A DNA stretch of 64,000 nucleotides, taken from assembly GCF_007828215.1 (NCBI RefSeq), contig NZ_VIUE01000015.1:1-64000 (forward strand). Reading direction: 5' to 3'. Positions 1-9,117 of the stretch are shown piece by piece. The notes under the pieces are model-generated. The model saw only the letters and a program-made list of their open reading frames with translations, was not told the origin of the DNA and did no database searches. Within the stretch, counting starts at the first letter, position 1, and each line of letters begins with the position of its first letter. The translations under genes were made by a program, and so were the position numbers. The stretch comes from Pseudomonas sp. SJZ074 (GTDB lineage: Bacteria; Pseudomonadota; Gammaproteobacteria; Pseudomonadales; Pseudomonadaceae).

Positions 1-198
1 GAGGCGTTCATCAGGGGGATGGCGCGCAGCGCCGTTCGACGCAGTCGAACCCATCGAGTGGAGGTCAAGCGCAGCGGACCGGAGCCGATGCCCCCTGATG
101 AATGCCGGAGCGAAGGGACCCCGAGCCTTGGCGAGGGGCCGGACGCTGGAGCGAGCGTTCTTTGCTTACTTTCTTTGGCGTCTGAAAGAAAGTAAGTC
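1..198. repeat. Structured intergenic repeat with nested inverted repeats
   Basis: No credible gene is seen here. An outer near-perfect inverted repeat (TTCATCAGGGGGAT at about 8-21, ATGCCCCCTGATGAA at about 88-102) encloses two smaller perfect hairpins, GGCGC-GCA-GCGCC (about 21-33) and GTTCGAC-GCA-GTCGAAC (about 34-50). A separate hairpin with arms ACTTTCTTT and AAAGAAAGT lies at about 168-195. This resembles multi-copy intergenic palindromes of Pseudomonas genomes. The arrangement is seen directly; copy number cannot be judged from one window. Confidence 0.5.
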
Positions 199-270
199 GC
201 CGTCAGGGCGAAACCATAGGTGGCCGTTACCGCAGCAATGGATATGTACCGCCCAGTCAACCATCAGGCC

Positions 271-303
271 ACCATCGCGAGCAAGCTTTGCTCCCACAGT
301 GGA
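271..303. repeat. Single REP-like element
   Basis: Contains GCGAGCAAGCTTTGCTCCCACA, a slightly degenerate single arm of the REP doublets found five more times in this window. The rest of 199-438 shows no gene; it is the upstream region of the first solute-binding protein gene. Confidence 0.55.
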
Positions 304-438
304 ATGCGCGCCCATCAAGCCCTGATACCGGACCTGCTATGCCCAAACCCAGGGGTCCCCCTCATTTTTGGCTATTTCCCCCACCGCCCTCCAGAACGCT
401 ACTCTTCGCCAATCCGTCGCCATCGCCCAAGGGATTTC

Positions 439-2040
439 ATGGACAGAACCACCTTCAAACCATTGCTGCTCACCCTCGCCCTGATCGGCAGCATTCCAAT
501 GGCCCAGGCCGCCACCACCCTGGTCTACTGCTCCGAAGCCAGCCCCGCCGGATTCGACCCCAGCCAATACACCAGCGGTACCGACTTCGACGCCTCGGCC
601 GAAACCGTCTTCAACCGTCTCACCCAGTTCAAGCGCGGCGGCACCGAAGTCGAGCCGGGGTTGGCGACGCGTTGGGATGTCTCCGCCGATGGCCTGGTCT
701 ACACCTTCCACCTGCGCGATGGCGTGAAATTCCACACCACTGACTACTTCACCCCCACCCGCGACTTCAACGCCGACGACGTGGTGTTCACCTTTCAGCG
801 CCTGCTCGATCCGCAGCAACCGTTCCGCCAGGCCTACCCGACCGAGTCGCCCTACTTCACCGACATGGGCCTGAACACCACAATCAAGAACGTCGAGAAA
901 GTCGACGAGCACACCGTGCGCTTCAACCTGAACAACGTCGACGCCGCGTTCGTGCAGAACCTGGCGATGAGCTTCGCTTCCGTGCAGTCTGCCGAATACG
1001 CCGCGCAGTTGTTGAAGGAAGGCAAGGCCGGCGACCTCAACCAGAAACCCGTCGGCACCGGCCCGTTCGTGTTCAAGCGCTACCAGAAGGACTCGCAGAT
1101 CCGCTACGCCGCCAACACAGCCTACTGGAAACCCGAGGACGTGAGGGTCGACAACCTGATCTTCTCCATCACCCCCGACGCCGCCGTGCGCCTGCAAAAG
1201 CTCAAGCGCAACGAATGCCAGGTCAGCGGCTACCCGCGTCCGGCCGACATCGAAGTGATGGAACAGGACCCGAACCTGCAAGTGCTCAGGCAACCGGGCT
1301 TCAACCTGGGTTTCCTCGCCTACAACGTGACGCACCCGCCCCTGGACCAGCTCAAGGTCCGCCAGGCGCTGGACATGGCCATCGATAAACCGGCGATCAT
1401 CAAGGCCGTCTACCAGAGCGCCGGGCAACTGGCCCAGAACGCCCTGCCCCCGGCCCAGTGGTCGTTCGATCCGGCCATCAAGGACGCGCCCCACGACGTG
1501 ACCAAAGCCAAGGCGCTACTCAAGGAAGCCGGGGTGGCGCCAGGTACCACCCTCAATTTATGGGCGATGACGGTGCAACGCGCGTCCAACCCCAACGCGC
1601 GGATGTCGGCGCAGATGATCCAGCAGGATTGGGCGAAAATCGGCATCAAGGCCAACATCGTCAGCTATGAGTGGGGTGAGTACATCAAGCGCGCCAAAAA
1701 TGGCGAGCACGACGCCATGATCTATGGCTGGACCGGCGACAACGGCGACCCGGACAACTGGCTTGGCGTGCTCTACAGCTGCGCGGCGGTCAAGGGCAGC
1801 AACTACGCCAAGTGGTGCGACCCGGCCTACGACAAGCTGATCCAGCAAGCCAAGGTCTCGACCGACCGCCAGCAACGGATCGACCTGTACCGGCAGGCGC
1901 AAAAAATCCTCAAGCAACAGGTGCCCATCACGCCGATTGCCAACTCCACGGTATTCCAGCCGATAAACAAAAAGGTCGTGGATTTCAAACTCAGCCCGTT
2001 CGGCCTTACGCCCTTCTACGGCGTGGGTTTGCAGCAGTAG
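439..2040 (+). CDS. dppA: Dipeptide ABC transporter solute-binding protein (family 5), first copy
   Basis: A 533-residue periplasmic SBP that delivers dipeptides or related peptides to the DppBCDF transporter. The start was chosen at the ATG giving a clean signal peptide (Met-Asp-Arg-Thr, hydrophobic core, cleavage after Ala-Gln-Ala near residue 24), with AAGGGA upstream; the reading frame stays open further upstream but that part is not protein-like. The mature protein opens with LVYCSEASPAGFDPSQYTSG, typical of DppA, and carries GWTGDNGDPDN, the region whose Asp contacts the peptide amino group in characterised DppA. It is closely similar to the two SBPs that follow, so the set arose by duplication. 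Which peptides each copy prefers cannot be read from sequence. Confidence 0.93.
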   Translation: MDRTTFKPLLLTLALIGSIPMAQAATTLVYCSEASPAGFDPSQYTSGTDFDASAETVFNRLTQFKRGGTEVEPGLATRWDVSADGLVYTFHLRDGVKFHTTDYFTPTRDFNADDVVFTFQRLLDPQQPFRQAYPTESPYFTDMGLNTTIKNVEKVDEHTVRFNLNNVDAAFVQNLAMSFASVQSAEYAAQLLKEGKAGDLNQKPVGTGPFVFKRYQKDSQIRYAANTAYWKPEDVRVDNLIFSITPDAAVRLQKLKRNECQVSGYPRPADIEVMEQDPNLQVLRQPGFNLGFLAYNVTHPPLDQLKVRQALDMAIDKPAIIKAVYQSAGQLAQNALPPAQWSFDPAIKDAPHDVTKAKALLKEAGVAPGTTLNLWAMTVQRASNPNARMSAQMIQQDWAKIGIKANIVSYEWGEYIKRAKNGEHDAMIYGWTGDNGDPDNWLGVLYSCAAVKGSNYAKWCDPAYDKLIQQAKVSTDRQQRIDLYRQAQKILKQQVPITPIANSTVFQPINKKVVDFKLSPFGLTPFYGVGLQQ

Positions 2041-2295
2041 AACCCGCCCCGAACCGGTGCGCCGCAGACCCATGGCGCACCGATTCAAGGCACTGTTTGC
2101 ACCAAAAAAGCCGGCGCAAACGATCAACCGCGTCAGAACTTACACAGATGCGACATTAAGGTACGTTCGTGCCACTGTTTCAGATATGGAACCGCTCTGG
2201 ATCTTGCATTGGGTATGGGGCCTGCATAAGTATCCGCAGGACGACTCACGAGGTCGCCCTCAAATCCAAAAATGACAACAAATCATGAGGCCAAC

Positions 2296-3924
2296 ATGCT
2301 TAAACACGCGGTCATTCCGTTTTTAGTCGGCGCAAGCCTATTAGCCAGCGCCCCCTTCGCCCAAGCGGCGGCTAACCTGGTGTTCTGCTCCGAGGGCAGC
2401 CCGGCGGGTTTCGACCCGGGTCAATACACCACCGGAACCGACTTCGACGCCTCAGCCGAGACCATCTTCAACCGTCTGACCCAGTTCGAACGCGGCGGCA
2501 CCGCCGTGATCCCGGGCCTGGCGACCAAGTGGGACATTTCCGAAGATGGCCTGACCTACACCTTCCATCTGCGCGAAGGCGTCAAGTTCCATACGACCCC
2601 GTACTTCAAGCCGACCCGTACCTTCAACGCCGACGACGTGCTGTTCACCTTCAACCGCATGATCAACAAGGACGACCCGTTCCGTAAGGCGTACCCGACC
2701 GAATTCCCGTACTTCACCGACATGGGCATGGACACCAACATTGCCAAGGTCGAGAAGCTCGACGACAAGACCGTCAAGTTCACCCTCAACGCCGTCGATG
2801 CCGCATTCATCCAGAACATGGCGATGCACTTCGCGTCCATTCAGTCCGCCGAATACGCCGCCCAGTTGCTGAAGGAAGGCAAGCCTTCCGATATCAACCA
2901 GAAACCGATCGGCACCGGCCCGTTCGTGTTCAAGAGCTACCAGAAAGACTCGAACATCCGCTTCACCGGCAACAAGGAATACTGGCTTCCGGAAGACGTG
3001 AAGATCGACAACCTGATCTTCGCCATCACTACCGACCCGTCGGTGCGTATCCAGAAGCTGAAGAAGAACGAATGCCAGGTCACCCTCTTCCCGCGCCCTG
3101 CCGACCTGCAGGCCATCCGTGAAGACAAGAACCTGAAGATGCCGGACCAGCCGGGCTTCAACCTGGGCTACATCGCCTACAACGTGATGGACAAGATCAA
3201 GGGCAGCGACCAGCCCAACCCGATGGCCCAATTGAAAGTGCGCCAGGCGCTGGATATGGCCGTCAACAAGCAGCAGATCATCGACTCGGTGTATCAGGGC
3301 GCCGGCCAACTGGCGGTCAACGCCATGCCGCCGACCCAGTGGTCCTACGACACCACCATCAAGGATGCAGGCTACAACCCTGAGAAAGCCAAGCAACTGC
3401 TCAAGGAAGCGGGCATCAAGGAAGGCACCGAAATCAACCTGTGGGCGATGCCGGTCCAGCGTCCGTACAACCCCAATGCCAAGCTGATGGCTGAAATGCT
3501 CCAGTCCGACTGGGCCAAGATCGGCATCAAGGCCAAGATCGTCACTTACGAGTGGGGCGAGTACATCAAGCGTTCCAAGGGCGGTGAGAACGGCGCGATG
3601 CTGATCGGCTGGAGCGGCGACAATGGTGACCCGGACAACTGGCTCAACGTGCTGTTCGGTTGCGACTCGCTGCAGGGCAACAACTTCTCCAAGTGGTGCG
3701 ACAAGAAGTTCGACGACATCGTCAAGCAGGCCAAGCGCACTTCGGACCAGTCCAAGCGCACCGAGCTGTACAAGCAGGCGCAACACATCCTCAAGGATGC
3801 CGTGCCGATGACACCTATCGCTCACTCGACGGTGTTCCAACCCATGCGCACCAACGTGCAGGACTTCTTGATCAGCCCATTCGGCTTGAACTCCTTCTAC
3901 GGTGTCAGCATCAGCGACAAATAG
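2296..3924 (+). CDS. dppA: Dipeptide ABC transporter solute-binding protein (family 5), second copy
   Basis: A 542-residue paralog of the preceding SBP. The Met-Leu-Lys-His start is preferred over the ATG eight codons upstream, because GAGG lies at proper spacing and a normal signal peptide (cleavage after Phe-Ala-Gln-Ala, about residue 24) follows at once. The mature protein begins NLVFCSEGSPAGFDPGQYTTG and retains GWSGDNGDPDN. A short insertion (about residues 309-320, KGSDQPNP) distinguishes it from its paralogs. It is followed by a strong rho-independent terminator, so it and the first copy are probably transcribed apart from the porin/transporter genes downstream. Confidence 0.94.
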   Translation: MLKHAVIPFLVGASLLASAPFAQAAANLVFCSEGSPAGFDPGQYTTGTDFDASAETIFNRLTQFERGGTAVIPGLATKWDISEDGLTYTFHLREGVKFHTTPYFKPTRTFNADDVLFTFNRMINKDDPFRKAYPTEFPYFTDMGMDTNIAKVEKLDDKTVKFTLNAVDAAFIQNMAMHFASIQSAEYAAQLLKEGKPSDINQKPIGTGPFVFKSYQKDSNIRFTGNKEYWLPEDVKIDNLIFAITTDPSVRIQKLKKNECQVTLFPRPADLQAIREDKNLKMPDQPGFNLGYIAYNVMDKIKGSDQPNPMAQLKVRQALDMAVNKQQIIDSVYQGAGQLAVNAMPPTQWSYDTTIKDAGYNPEKAKQLLKEAGIKEGTEINLWAMPVQRPYNPNAKLMAEMLQSDWAKIGIKAKIVTYEWGEYIKRSKGGENGAMLIGWSGDNGDPDNWLNVLFGCDSLQGNNFSKWCDKKFDDIVKQAKRTSDQSKRTELYKQAQHILKDAVPMTPIAHSTVFQPMRTNVQDFLISPFGLNSFYGVSISDK

Positions 3925-3931
3925 GTAAGCA

Positions 3932-3962
3932 ACGGCGGCGTCTCCTGACGCCGCCGTTTATT
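3932..3962 (+). terminator. Rho-independent terminator after second dppA copy
   Basis: An 11-bp perfect GC-rich stem (ACGGCGGCGTC / GACGCCGCCGT) with a TCCT loop is followed by TTATTTAT. It lies 7 bases after the stop codon. Confidence 0.9.
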
Positions 3963-4224
3963 TATCTGCCAAGGCCCAGGAAATCGCCTACCTCCAAGAC
4001 ATCTGCACAGCACGGCAGCTGTTCGAGGACGTACCGCCCTTTCTCACAAGTCTTTCAGGCGTTACGCATTGACTGCCAAACCCACGGCCGTACCGTAGGA
4101 ATCTGGCAGATCGGCTGACCCTATGGCATCGCTGTATGCAATGGAATGAATTCAGTGTCCCGGACCTGTCCCCGGATGGACGCCGGTTCACTGTTTAACA
4201 TCCCCGAACGAAAGAGGGAGCGTC
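3963..4224. other. Intergenic region ahead of third dppA copy
   Basis: No gene with a ribosome site or recognisable family is seen. In P. aeruginosa the dipeptidase gene mdpA and the regulator gene psdR sit between the corresponding SBP genes; neither is present here. A promoter for the next gene probably lies within, but no convincing -35/-10 pair stands out. Confidence 0.5.
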
Positions 4225-5829
4225 ATGCGTCATACCCTGATTTTTTCTACATTGCTGAGTACCGGCCTGCTGGCCGCGACATCCGTGGCCCAGGCCGCCG
4301 CAGTCGGTAGCCTGGTGTTCTGCTCCGAAGGCAGCCCCGCCGGCTTCGACACCGCGCAGTACACGACCGCCACCGATAACGATGCCGCCGAGCCGTTGTA
4401 CAATCGCCTGGCCGAGTTTGAAAAAGGCGCGACCAATGTCGTTCCAGGCCTGGCGACAAGCTGGGATATTTCCGAAGATGGTTTGAAATACACCTTTCAC
4501 CTGCGCGAAGGGGTGAAATTCCATAGCACCGACTACTTCACGCCGACCCGAGACTTCAACGCCGACGACGTGCTGTTCACCTTCAACCGCATGCTTGACC
4601 CGCAGCATCCCTTCCGCAAGGCCTACCCCACCGAATTCCCCTACTTCAACGGCATGAGCCTGAACAAGAACATCGCCAAGGTGGAAAAAGCCGGCCCGCT
4701 GACCGTGGTCATGACCCTCAACAGTGTCGATGCCGCGTTCATCCAGAACATCGCCATGAGCTTCGCCGCGATCCTGTCGGCCGAGTACGCCGACCAGTTG
4801 CTCAAGAGCGGGAAGCCGAGCGACATCAACCAGAAACCCATCGGCACCGGCCCGTTCGAGTTCAAGAGCTACCAGAAAGACTCCAACATCCGCTACGTTG
4901 CCAACCCCCAGTACTGGGCACCGGAACGGGTGAAACTGAAAAACCTGATCTTCTCCATCAACACCGACGCCTCCGTGCGGGTGCAGAAGCTCAAGGCCAA
5001 CGAATGCCAGATTACCCTGCATCCGCGTCCGGCCGATGTGCCAGCGTTGAAGAACGACCCCAAGCTGCAGTTGATCGAGAAGCCCGGTTTCAACCTGGGT
5101 TACATCGCCTACAACACCCGCCACAAACCCTTCGACCAGGTCGAAGTGCGCCGTGCGCTGGACATGGCGGTGAACAAGCAGGGCATCCTCAACGCGGTGT
5201 ACCAGGGCGCAGGGCAACTGGCGGTCAATGCCATGCCACCGACCCAGTGGTCCTACGACGACACCATCAAGGACGCCGCCTACGATCCGGAAAAAGCCAA
5301 GGAGCTGCTCAAGGCCGCCGGGGTCAAGGAAGGCACCGAAATCACCCTCTGGGCCATGCCCGTGCAGCGCCCGTATAACCCCAACGCCAAGCTGATGGCC
5401 GAAATGCTCCAGGCCGACTGGGCGAAGATCGGCCTGAAGGTGAAGATCGTCAGCTACGAATGGGGCGAGTACATCAAGCGCACCAAGAACGGTGAGCACG
5501 ATATCAGCCTGATCGGCTGGACCGGCGACAACGGTGATCCGGACAACTGGCTGGGAACGCTGTATAGCTGCGACGCCATTGGCGGCAACAACTACTCCAT
5601 GTGGTGCGACCAGGATTACGACAAGTTGATCAAGCAGGCCAAGGTCGTCACCGACCGCGACCAGCGCACCGTGCTCTACAAACAGGCCCAGCAGTTGCTC
5701 AAGCAGCAAGTGCCGATCACCCCTGTTGCCCACTCGACGGTCAACCAGCCGCTGAGTGCCAAAGTCGAAGGATTCAAAGTCAGCCCCTTCGGTCGCAACG
5801 TGTTCTCGGGCGTCAGCCTGAACCCATAA
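4225..5829 (+). CDS. dppA: Dipeptide ABC transporter solute-binding protein (family 5), third copy
   Basis: A 534-residue periplasmic SBP. It has a strong ribosome site (GAGGGAG), then a signal peptide with cleavage after Val-Ala-Gln-Ala near residue 24. The mature part starts with SLVFCSEGSPAGFDTAQYTT and contains GWTGDNGDPDN near the C-terminal third. It sits directly upstream of the OprD-family porin opdP, which matches the P. aeruginosa arrangement of one DppA paralog next to OpdP. It probably supplies the DppBCDF core encoded about 3.3 kb downstream. Confidence 0.94.
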   Translation: MRHTLIFSTLLSTGLLAATSVAQAAAVGSLVFCSEGSPAGFDTAQYTTATDNDAAEPLYNRLAEFEKGATNVVPGLATSWDISEDGLKYTFHLREGVKFHSTDYFTPTRDFNADDVLFTFNRMLDPQHPFRKAYPTEFPYFNGMSLNKNIAKVEKAGPLTVVMTLNSVDAAFIQNIAMSFAAILSAEYADQLLKSGKPSDINQKPIGTGPFEFKSYQKDSNIRYVANPQYWAPERVKLKNLIFSINTDASVRVQKLKANECQITLHPRPADVPALKNDPKLQLIEKPGFNLGYIAYNTRHKPFDQVEVRRALDMAVNKQGILNAVYQGAGQLAVNAMPPTQWSYDDTIKDAAYDPEKAKELLKAAGVKEGTEITLWAMPVQRPYNPNAKLMAEMLQADWAKIGLKVKIVSYEWGEYIKRTKNGEHDISLIGWTGDNGDPDNWLGTLYSCDAIGGNNYSMWCDQDYDKLIKQAKVVTDRDQRTVLYKQAQQLLKQQVPITPVAHSTVNQPLSAKVEGFKVSPFGRNVFSGVSLNP

Positions 5830-5842
5830 CCGTTTAGTCCAC

Positions 5843-5873
5843 AGCGAGGGCCCCTTGGGGCCCTTACGCAGAG
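5843..5873 (+). terminator. GC-rich hairpin after third dppA copy
   Basis: AGGGCCCC-TT-GGGGCCCT forms a compact perfect hairpin soon after the stop codon. The following T content is poor (TTACG), so this may attenuate or protect an mRNA end rather than terminate fully. Confidence 0.5.
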
Positions 5874-5904
5874 GTCTTGCCGTAATTCGCCGATCAGGCC
5901 AACT

Positions 5905-5916
5905 GCAAACGTTTGC
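5905..5916. promoter_or_regulatory. Perfect 12-bp palindrome upstream of opdP
   Basis: GCAAACGTTTGC is a perfect palindrome about 80 bases ahead of the opdP start. Its AAACGTTT core is the type recognised by LacI/GalR-family regulators (compare the FruR site at 39066). A repressor site for porin expression is an inference. Confidence 0.4.
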
Positions 5917-5997
5917 GATCTCTTATCAGCAGCAAATCGATAGCCGCATCACCAAAAAAGACCGGCATTAATAAAGAAAGAAAAAGGAGCGTTACCC

Positions 5998-7371
5998 ATG
6001 AAATTGAGCAGCACCGCGTTACTGGCCCTGGCCATCAGCAGCGTTACCGCTACGGCGTACGCAGAGCCGCAAAGCCAGGCATTCGTGCCGACCGAACTGG
6101 CGAGTACCAGTGCCCAATCCGAAGCCAAGGGCTTTATCGACGGCCAAAGCCTGTCGGGCACTACGCGCAACTGGTATGCCAATGAATTGTTGAAACGCGG
6201 AAACTTCAGCTATCAGAAGCACGGTGAGACACGCCCCACCGATCGTCGTATCAACTGGGTCCAGGGCACCATCCTCAACTACACCTCGGGCTTCACTCAA
6301 GGCACCGTGGGCTTCAGCACCGAAGTCGCGGCCTACAACGCGGTAGTCCTGGATCGCAGTCGCAAGGACATTGCCAACGGTGGTAACCGCACCCTGGCCG
6401 AGAACAACGGCGATGCCGTGGACCAGTGGAGCAAGCTGGGTCTGGCCAACGTAAAAGCCCGGATCTCCAACACCACCCTGACCGCGGGTCGTCAGAACTT
6501 CAGCACCCCGATCGTCGACGTGATCGGCAACCGTCCGCTGCCTTCGAGTTTCGAAGGTGTAAGCCTGCACAGCGAAGAATTCAGCAACCTGTCGTTCGAT
6601 GCCGGCGTGTTTGACCGCGTCTCGCCACGTACCGAACAGAGCCTGTCGAAATTCCGCTCCGAGTACACCAACAACAGCGCAGAGACCGACAAGGTCAGCG
6701 TCGTCGGCCTGAACTACCAGCCACTCAAGAGCCTGAAGACCAGCCTGTACGCTTCTCAGGTCGAAGACTTCTGGAACCAGTACTACTTCGGCGCCACCCA
6801 CGAGCTGGGCGACGCGTCGCAGCTGGCATTGACCACCGGCCTGAACTACTACAAGACCGTGGACGAAGGCAAAAAGGAGATGGGTGAAATCGACAACGAC
6901 ACCTACTCGCTGTCGCTGGGCCTGACCCACCAGGCCCATACCCTGACATTCTCCTATCAGGCGGTGAACGGTAACGAATACTTCGACTACCTGCACGAAA
7001 CCAACGGCATCTACCTGGCCAACTCCCTGCTGTCGGACTTCAACGGTCCGAACGAAAAATCCTTCCAGATCGCCTATGGCATCAACATGGCTGAATACGG
7101 TGTGCCAGGACTGAAATTTAATATCTATCGTGCTCGCGGCTGGGGCATCGACGGTACTCATTACACCGGCACCGCCTATGACGTCCGCGGCCTGAACGAT
7201 GAAAATCACTACGAAACCGGTGTGGGCGCTTCCTACGCGGTGCAGAGCGGTCCGTTGAAGGCCACGGCGATTCGTGCCACCTACACCGAACACCGCTCCA
7301 GCCGTAACCAGATTGACGGCAGCATCAACGAGTTCCGCCTGGTCACCACCGTTCCGTTCAACATTCTCTAA
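5998..7371 (+). CDS. opdP: OprD-family outer-membrane porin, OpdP type
   Basis: A 457-residue outer-membrane beta-barrel for diffusion of small peptides or amino-acid derivatives into the periplasm. The signal peptide is cleaved after Ala-Tyr-Ala near residue 22. The mature region has the OprD features: FIDGQSLSGTTRNWYANE near the N-terminus, then alternating amphipathic strands, and a C-terminal strand ending in Phe-Asn-Ile-Leu. The length fits OprD porins (about 420-460). An AAGGAG ribosome site precedes the ATG. Its place between DppA paralogs and ahead of dppBCDF gives one locus the full path from outer membrane to cytoplasm. The OpdP assignment rests on this synteny as well as on the family. 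Confidence 0.93.
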   Translation: MKLSSTALLALAISSVTATAYAEPQSQAFVPTELASTSAQSEAKGFIDGQSLSGTTRNWYANELLKRGNFSYQKHGETRPTDRRINWVQGTILNYTSGFTQGTVGFSTEVAAYNAVVLDRSRKDIANGGNRTLAENNGDAVDQWSKLGLANVKARISNTTLTAGRQNFSTPIVDVIGNRPLPSSFEGVSLHSEEFSNLSFDAGVFDRVSPRTEQSLSKFRSEYTNNSAETDKVSVVGLNYQPLKSLKTSLYASQVEDFWNQYYFGATHELGDASQLALTTGLNYYKTVDEGKKEMGEIDNDTYSLSLGLTHQAHTLTFSYQAVNGNEYFDYLHETNGIYLANSLLSDFNGPNEKSFQIAYGINMAEYGVPGLKFNIYRARGWGIDGTHYTGTAYDVRGLNDENHYETGVGASYAVQSGPLKATAIRATYTEHRSSRNQIDGSINEFRLVTTVPFNIL

Positions 7372-7381
7372 CCTTCCGCCG

Positions 7382-7417
7382 ACGGTCGACCCACAAGGTC
7401 GACCGTTCGGTTTTTTG
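7382..7417 (+). terminator. Rho-independent terminator after opdP
   Basis: A 10-bp perfect stem (ACGGTCGACC / GGTCGACCGT) with a CACAA loop is followed by TCGG and TTTTTT. It lies between opdP and the fourth SBP gene, so the transporter operon either has its own promoter or relies on read-through. Confidence 0.88.
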
Positions 7418-7446
7418 CCGTTCCACCGATTGCAGAGGATATGACG

Positions 7447-9042
7447 ATGAACATGATCCCCCTACGCGCAGCCATCGCCGCTGCGTTGCTGAGTGTCGCC
7501 GTTGGCGCCACGGCCAAGCCCCTCGTGGTTTGCACAGAAGCCAGCCCGGAAGGCTTCGACATGGTCCAGTACACGACTGCAGTCACTGCCGACGCCGTGG
7601 CGGAAACCATTTTCAATCGCCTGGCCGATTTCAAGCCCGGCACCACCGAAGTGATTCCGGCCCTGGCCGAATCCTGGGACATCAGTGACGATGGCCTGAC
7701 GTACACGTTCCACCTGCGCAAAGGCGTCAAGTTCCACACCACCGAATACTTCAAGCCGACCCGCGACATGAACGCCGACGATGTGGTCTGGAGCTTCCAG
7801 CGCCAGCTGGACCCGAATCACCCATGGCACAAACTGTCGAGCGTGGGCTTCCCCTACTTTGAAAGCATGGGCTTCAAAGAGCTGCTCAAAAGCGTCGAGA
7901 AAGTCGACGAGCACACGGTCAAGTTCACCCTGACCCGCCGCGAAGCGCCGTTCCTGGCCGACATCGCCATGGCCTTCTCCTCGATCTACCCGGCCGAATA
8001 CGCCGACCAGTTGCTCAAGGCCAACAAGGCCGGCGACCTCAACAGCAAGCCGGTCGGCACCGGGCCGTTCATCTTCCAGCGCTACAACAAGGACGCCCAG
8101 GTTCGCTTCAAGGCCAACCCGGACTACTTCCGCGGCAAGCCGCCGGCCGATGCACTGGTGCTGGCCATCGCCACCGACAACAACGTGCGGCTGCAGAAGC
8201 TCAAGGCCAACGAGTGCCAGGTCGCGCTGTATCCCAAGCCCGATGACATCCCGAGCATCAAGAAAGACGCCAACCTGAAGGTCGATGAACTGGACGCCAT
8301 GACCGTGTCCTACGTCGCCATGAACACCCAGCACAAGTACATGAGCGATGTGCGGGTGCGCAAAGCCATCGACATCGCCTTCGATAAGGAAGCCTACGTC
8401 AACGCGCTGTTCGGCAAGGGTAACGCCACCGTGGCGGTCAACCCCTACCCGCCAACGCTGCTGGGCTTCAATCACGAGCTGAAGAATCCGCCCCGGGACC
8501 TGGACAAGGCCCGCCAACTGCTCAAGGAAGCCGGCGTGCCGGAAGGCACCGTGTTCACCCTGTTCACCCGCAATGGCGGCGGCCCGACCAACCCCAACCC
8601 GATGCTCGGCGCGCAGATGATGCAGGCTGACCTGGCGAAAGTCGGGATCAAGGTCGATATCCGCGTCATGGAATGGGGCGAAATGCTCAAGCGCGCAAAA
8701 AATGGCGAGCACGACATGGTCTCCGCCGGATGGGCGGGCGATAACGGCGACCCGGATAACTTCCTGACGCCTATGCTCAGTTGCGAGGCGGCCAAGAACG
8801 GCGAAAACTACGCCCGCTGGTGCAACGAGAAATTCCAGGCGCTGATCGACCAGGCCCGCGCCACAGTGAACCCCGAGGAGCGCATCAAGCTCTATGAACA
8901 GGCCCAGATGATTTTCAACCAGGACCAACCGTGGATCAGCATGGCCCACACCCGGATGTTCACGGCAATGCGCAAGAACGTAGAGGGCTACGCCATTAGC
9001 CCGCTCACCACCAATAACTTCGCCACCACCCAGGTGAAGTAG
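7447..9042 (+). CDS. dppA: Dipeptide ABC transporter solute-binding protein (family 5), fourth copy
   Basis: A 531-residue SBP, the most divergent of the four. The second ATG is chosen because AGAGGA lies 7 bases upstream of it; the first ATG is almost on top of the ribosome site. The signal peptide is cleaved after Ala-Thr-Ala near residue 23. The mature protein starts KPLVVCTEASPEGFD and has GWAGDNGDPDN. It lies 75 bp upstream of dppB, the position of the dedicated SBP in a canonical dpp operon. Confidence 0.93.
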   Translation: MNMIPLRAAIAAALLSVAVGATAKPLVVCTEASPEGFDMVQYTTAVTADAVAETIFNRLADFKPGTTEVIPALAESWDISDDGLTYTFHLRKGVKFHTTEYFKPTRDMNADDVVWSFQRQLDPNHPWHKLSSVGFPYFESMGFKELLKSVEKVDEHTVKFTLTRREAPFLADIAMAFSSIYPAEYADQLLKANKAGDLNSKPVGTGPFIFQRYNKDAQVRFKANPDYFRGKPPADALVLAIATDNNVRLQKLKANECQVALYPKPDDIPSIKKDANLKVDELDAMTVSYVAMNTQHKYMSDVRVRKAIDIAFDKEAYVNALFGKGNATVAVNPYPPTLLGFNHELKNPPRDLDKARQLLKEAGVPEGTVFTLFTRNGGGPTNPNPMLGAQMMQADLAKVGIKVDIRVMEWGEMLKRAKNGEHDMVSAGWAGDNGDPDNFLTPMLSCEAAKNGENYARWCNEKFQALIDQARATVNPEERIKLYEQAQMIFNQDQPWISMAHTRMFTAMRKNVEGYAISPLTTNNFATTQVK

Positions 9043-9117
9043 ATAAGAAGATGCCCCGGCATCCCTGACCCCAGGGCTGCCGGGCACGCCTAACCGGCTG
9101 ATGAGGTACACCTGAAG

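Noticed and set aside
98..325. Short open frame at the window start
   Set aside because: It runs across structured repeats and a REP element, with no ribosome site and no protein-like composition.
2211..2228. Possible sigma-54 promoter upstream of the second dppA copy
   Set aside because: The spacing is right but both elements match the consensus poorly.
4124..4140. Possible sigma-54 promoter (TGGCAT...TATGCA)
   Set aside because: The GG and GC dinucleotides are 11 bases apart instead of the strict 10.
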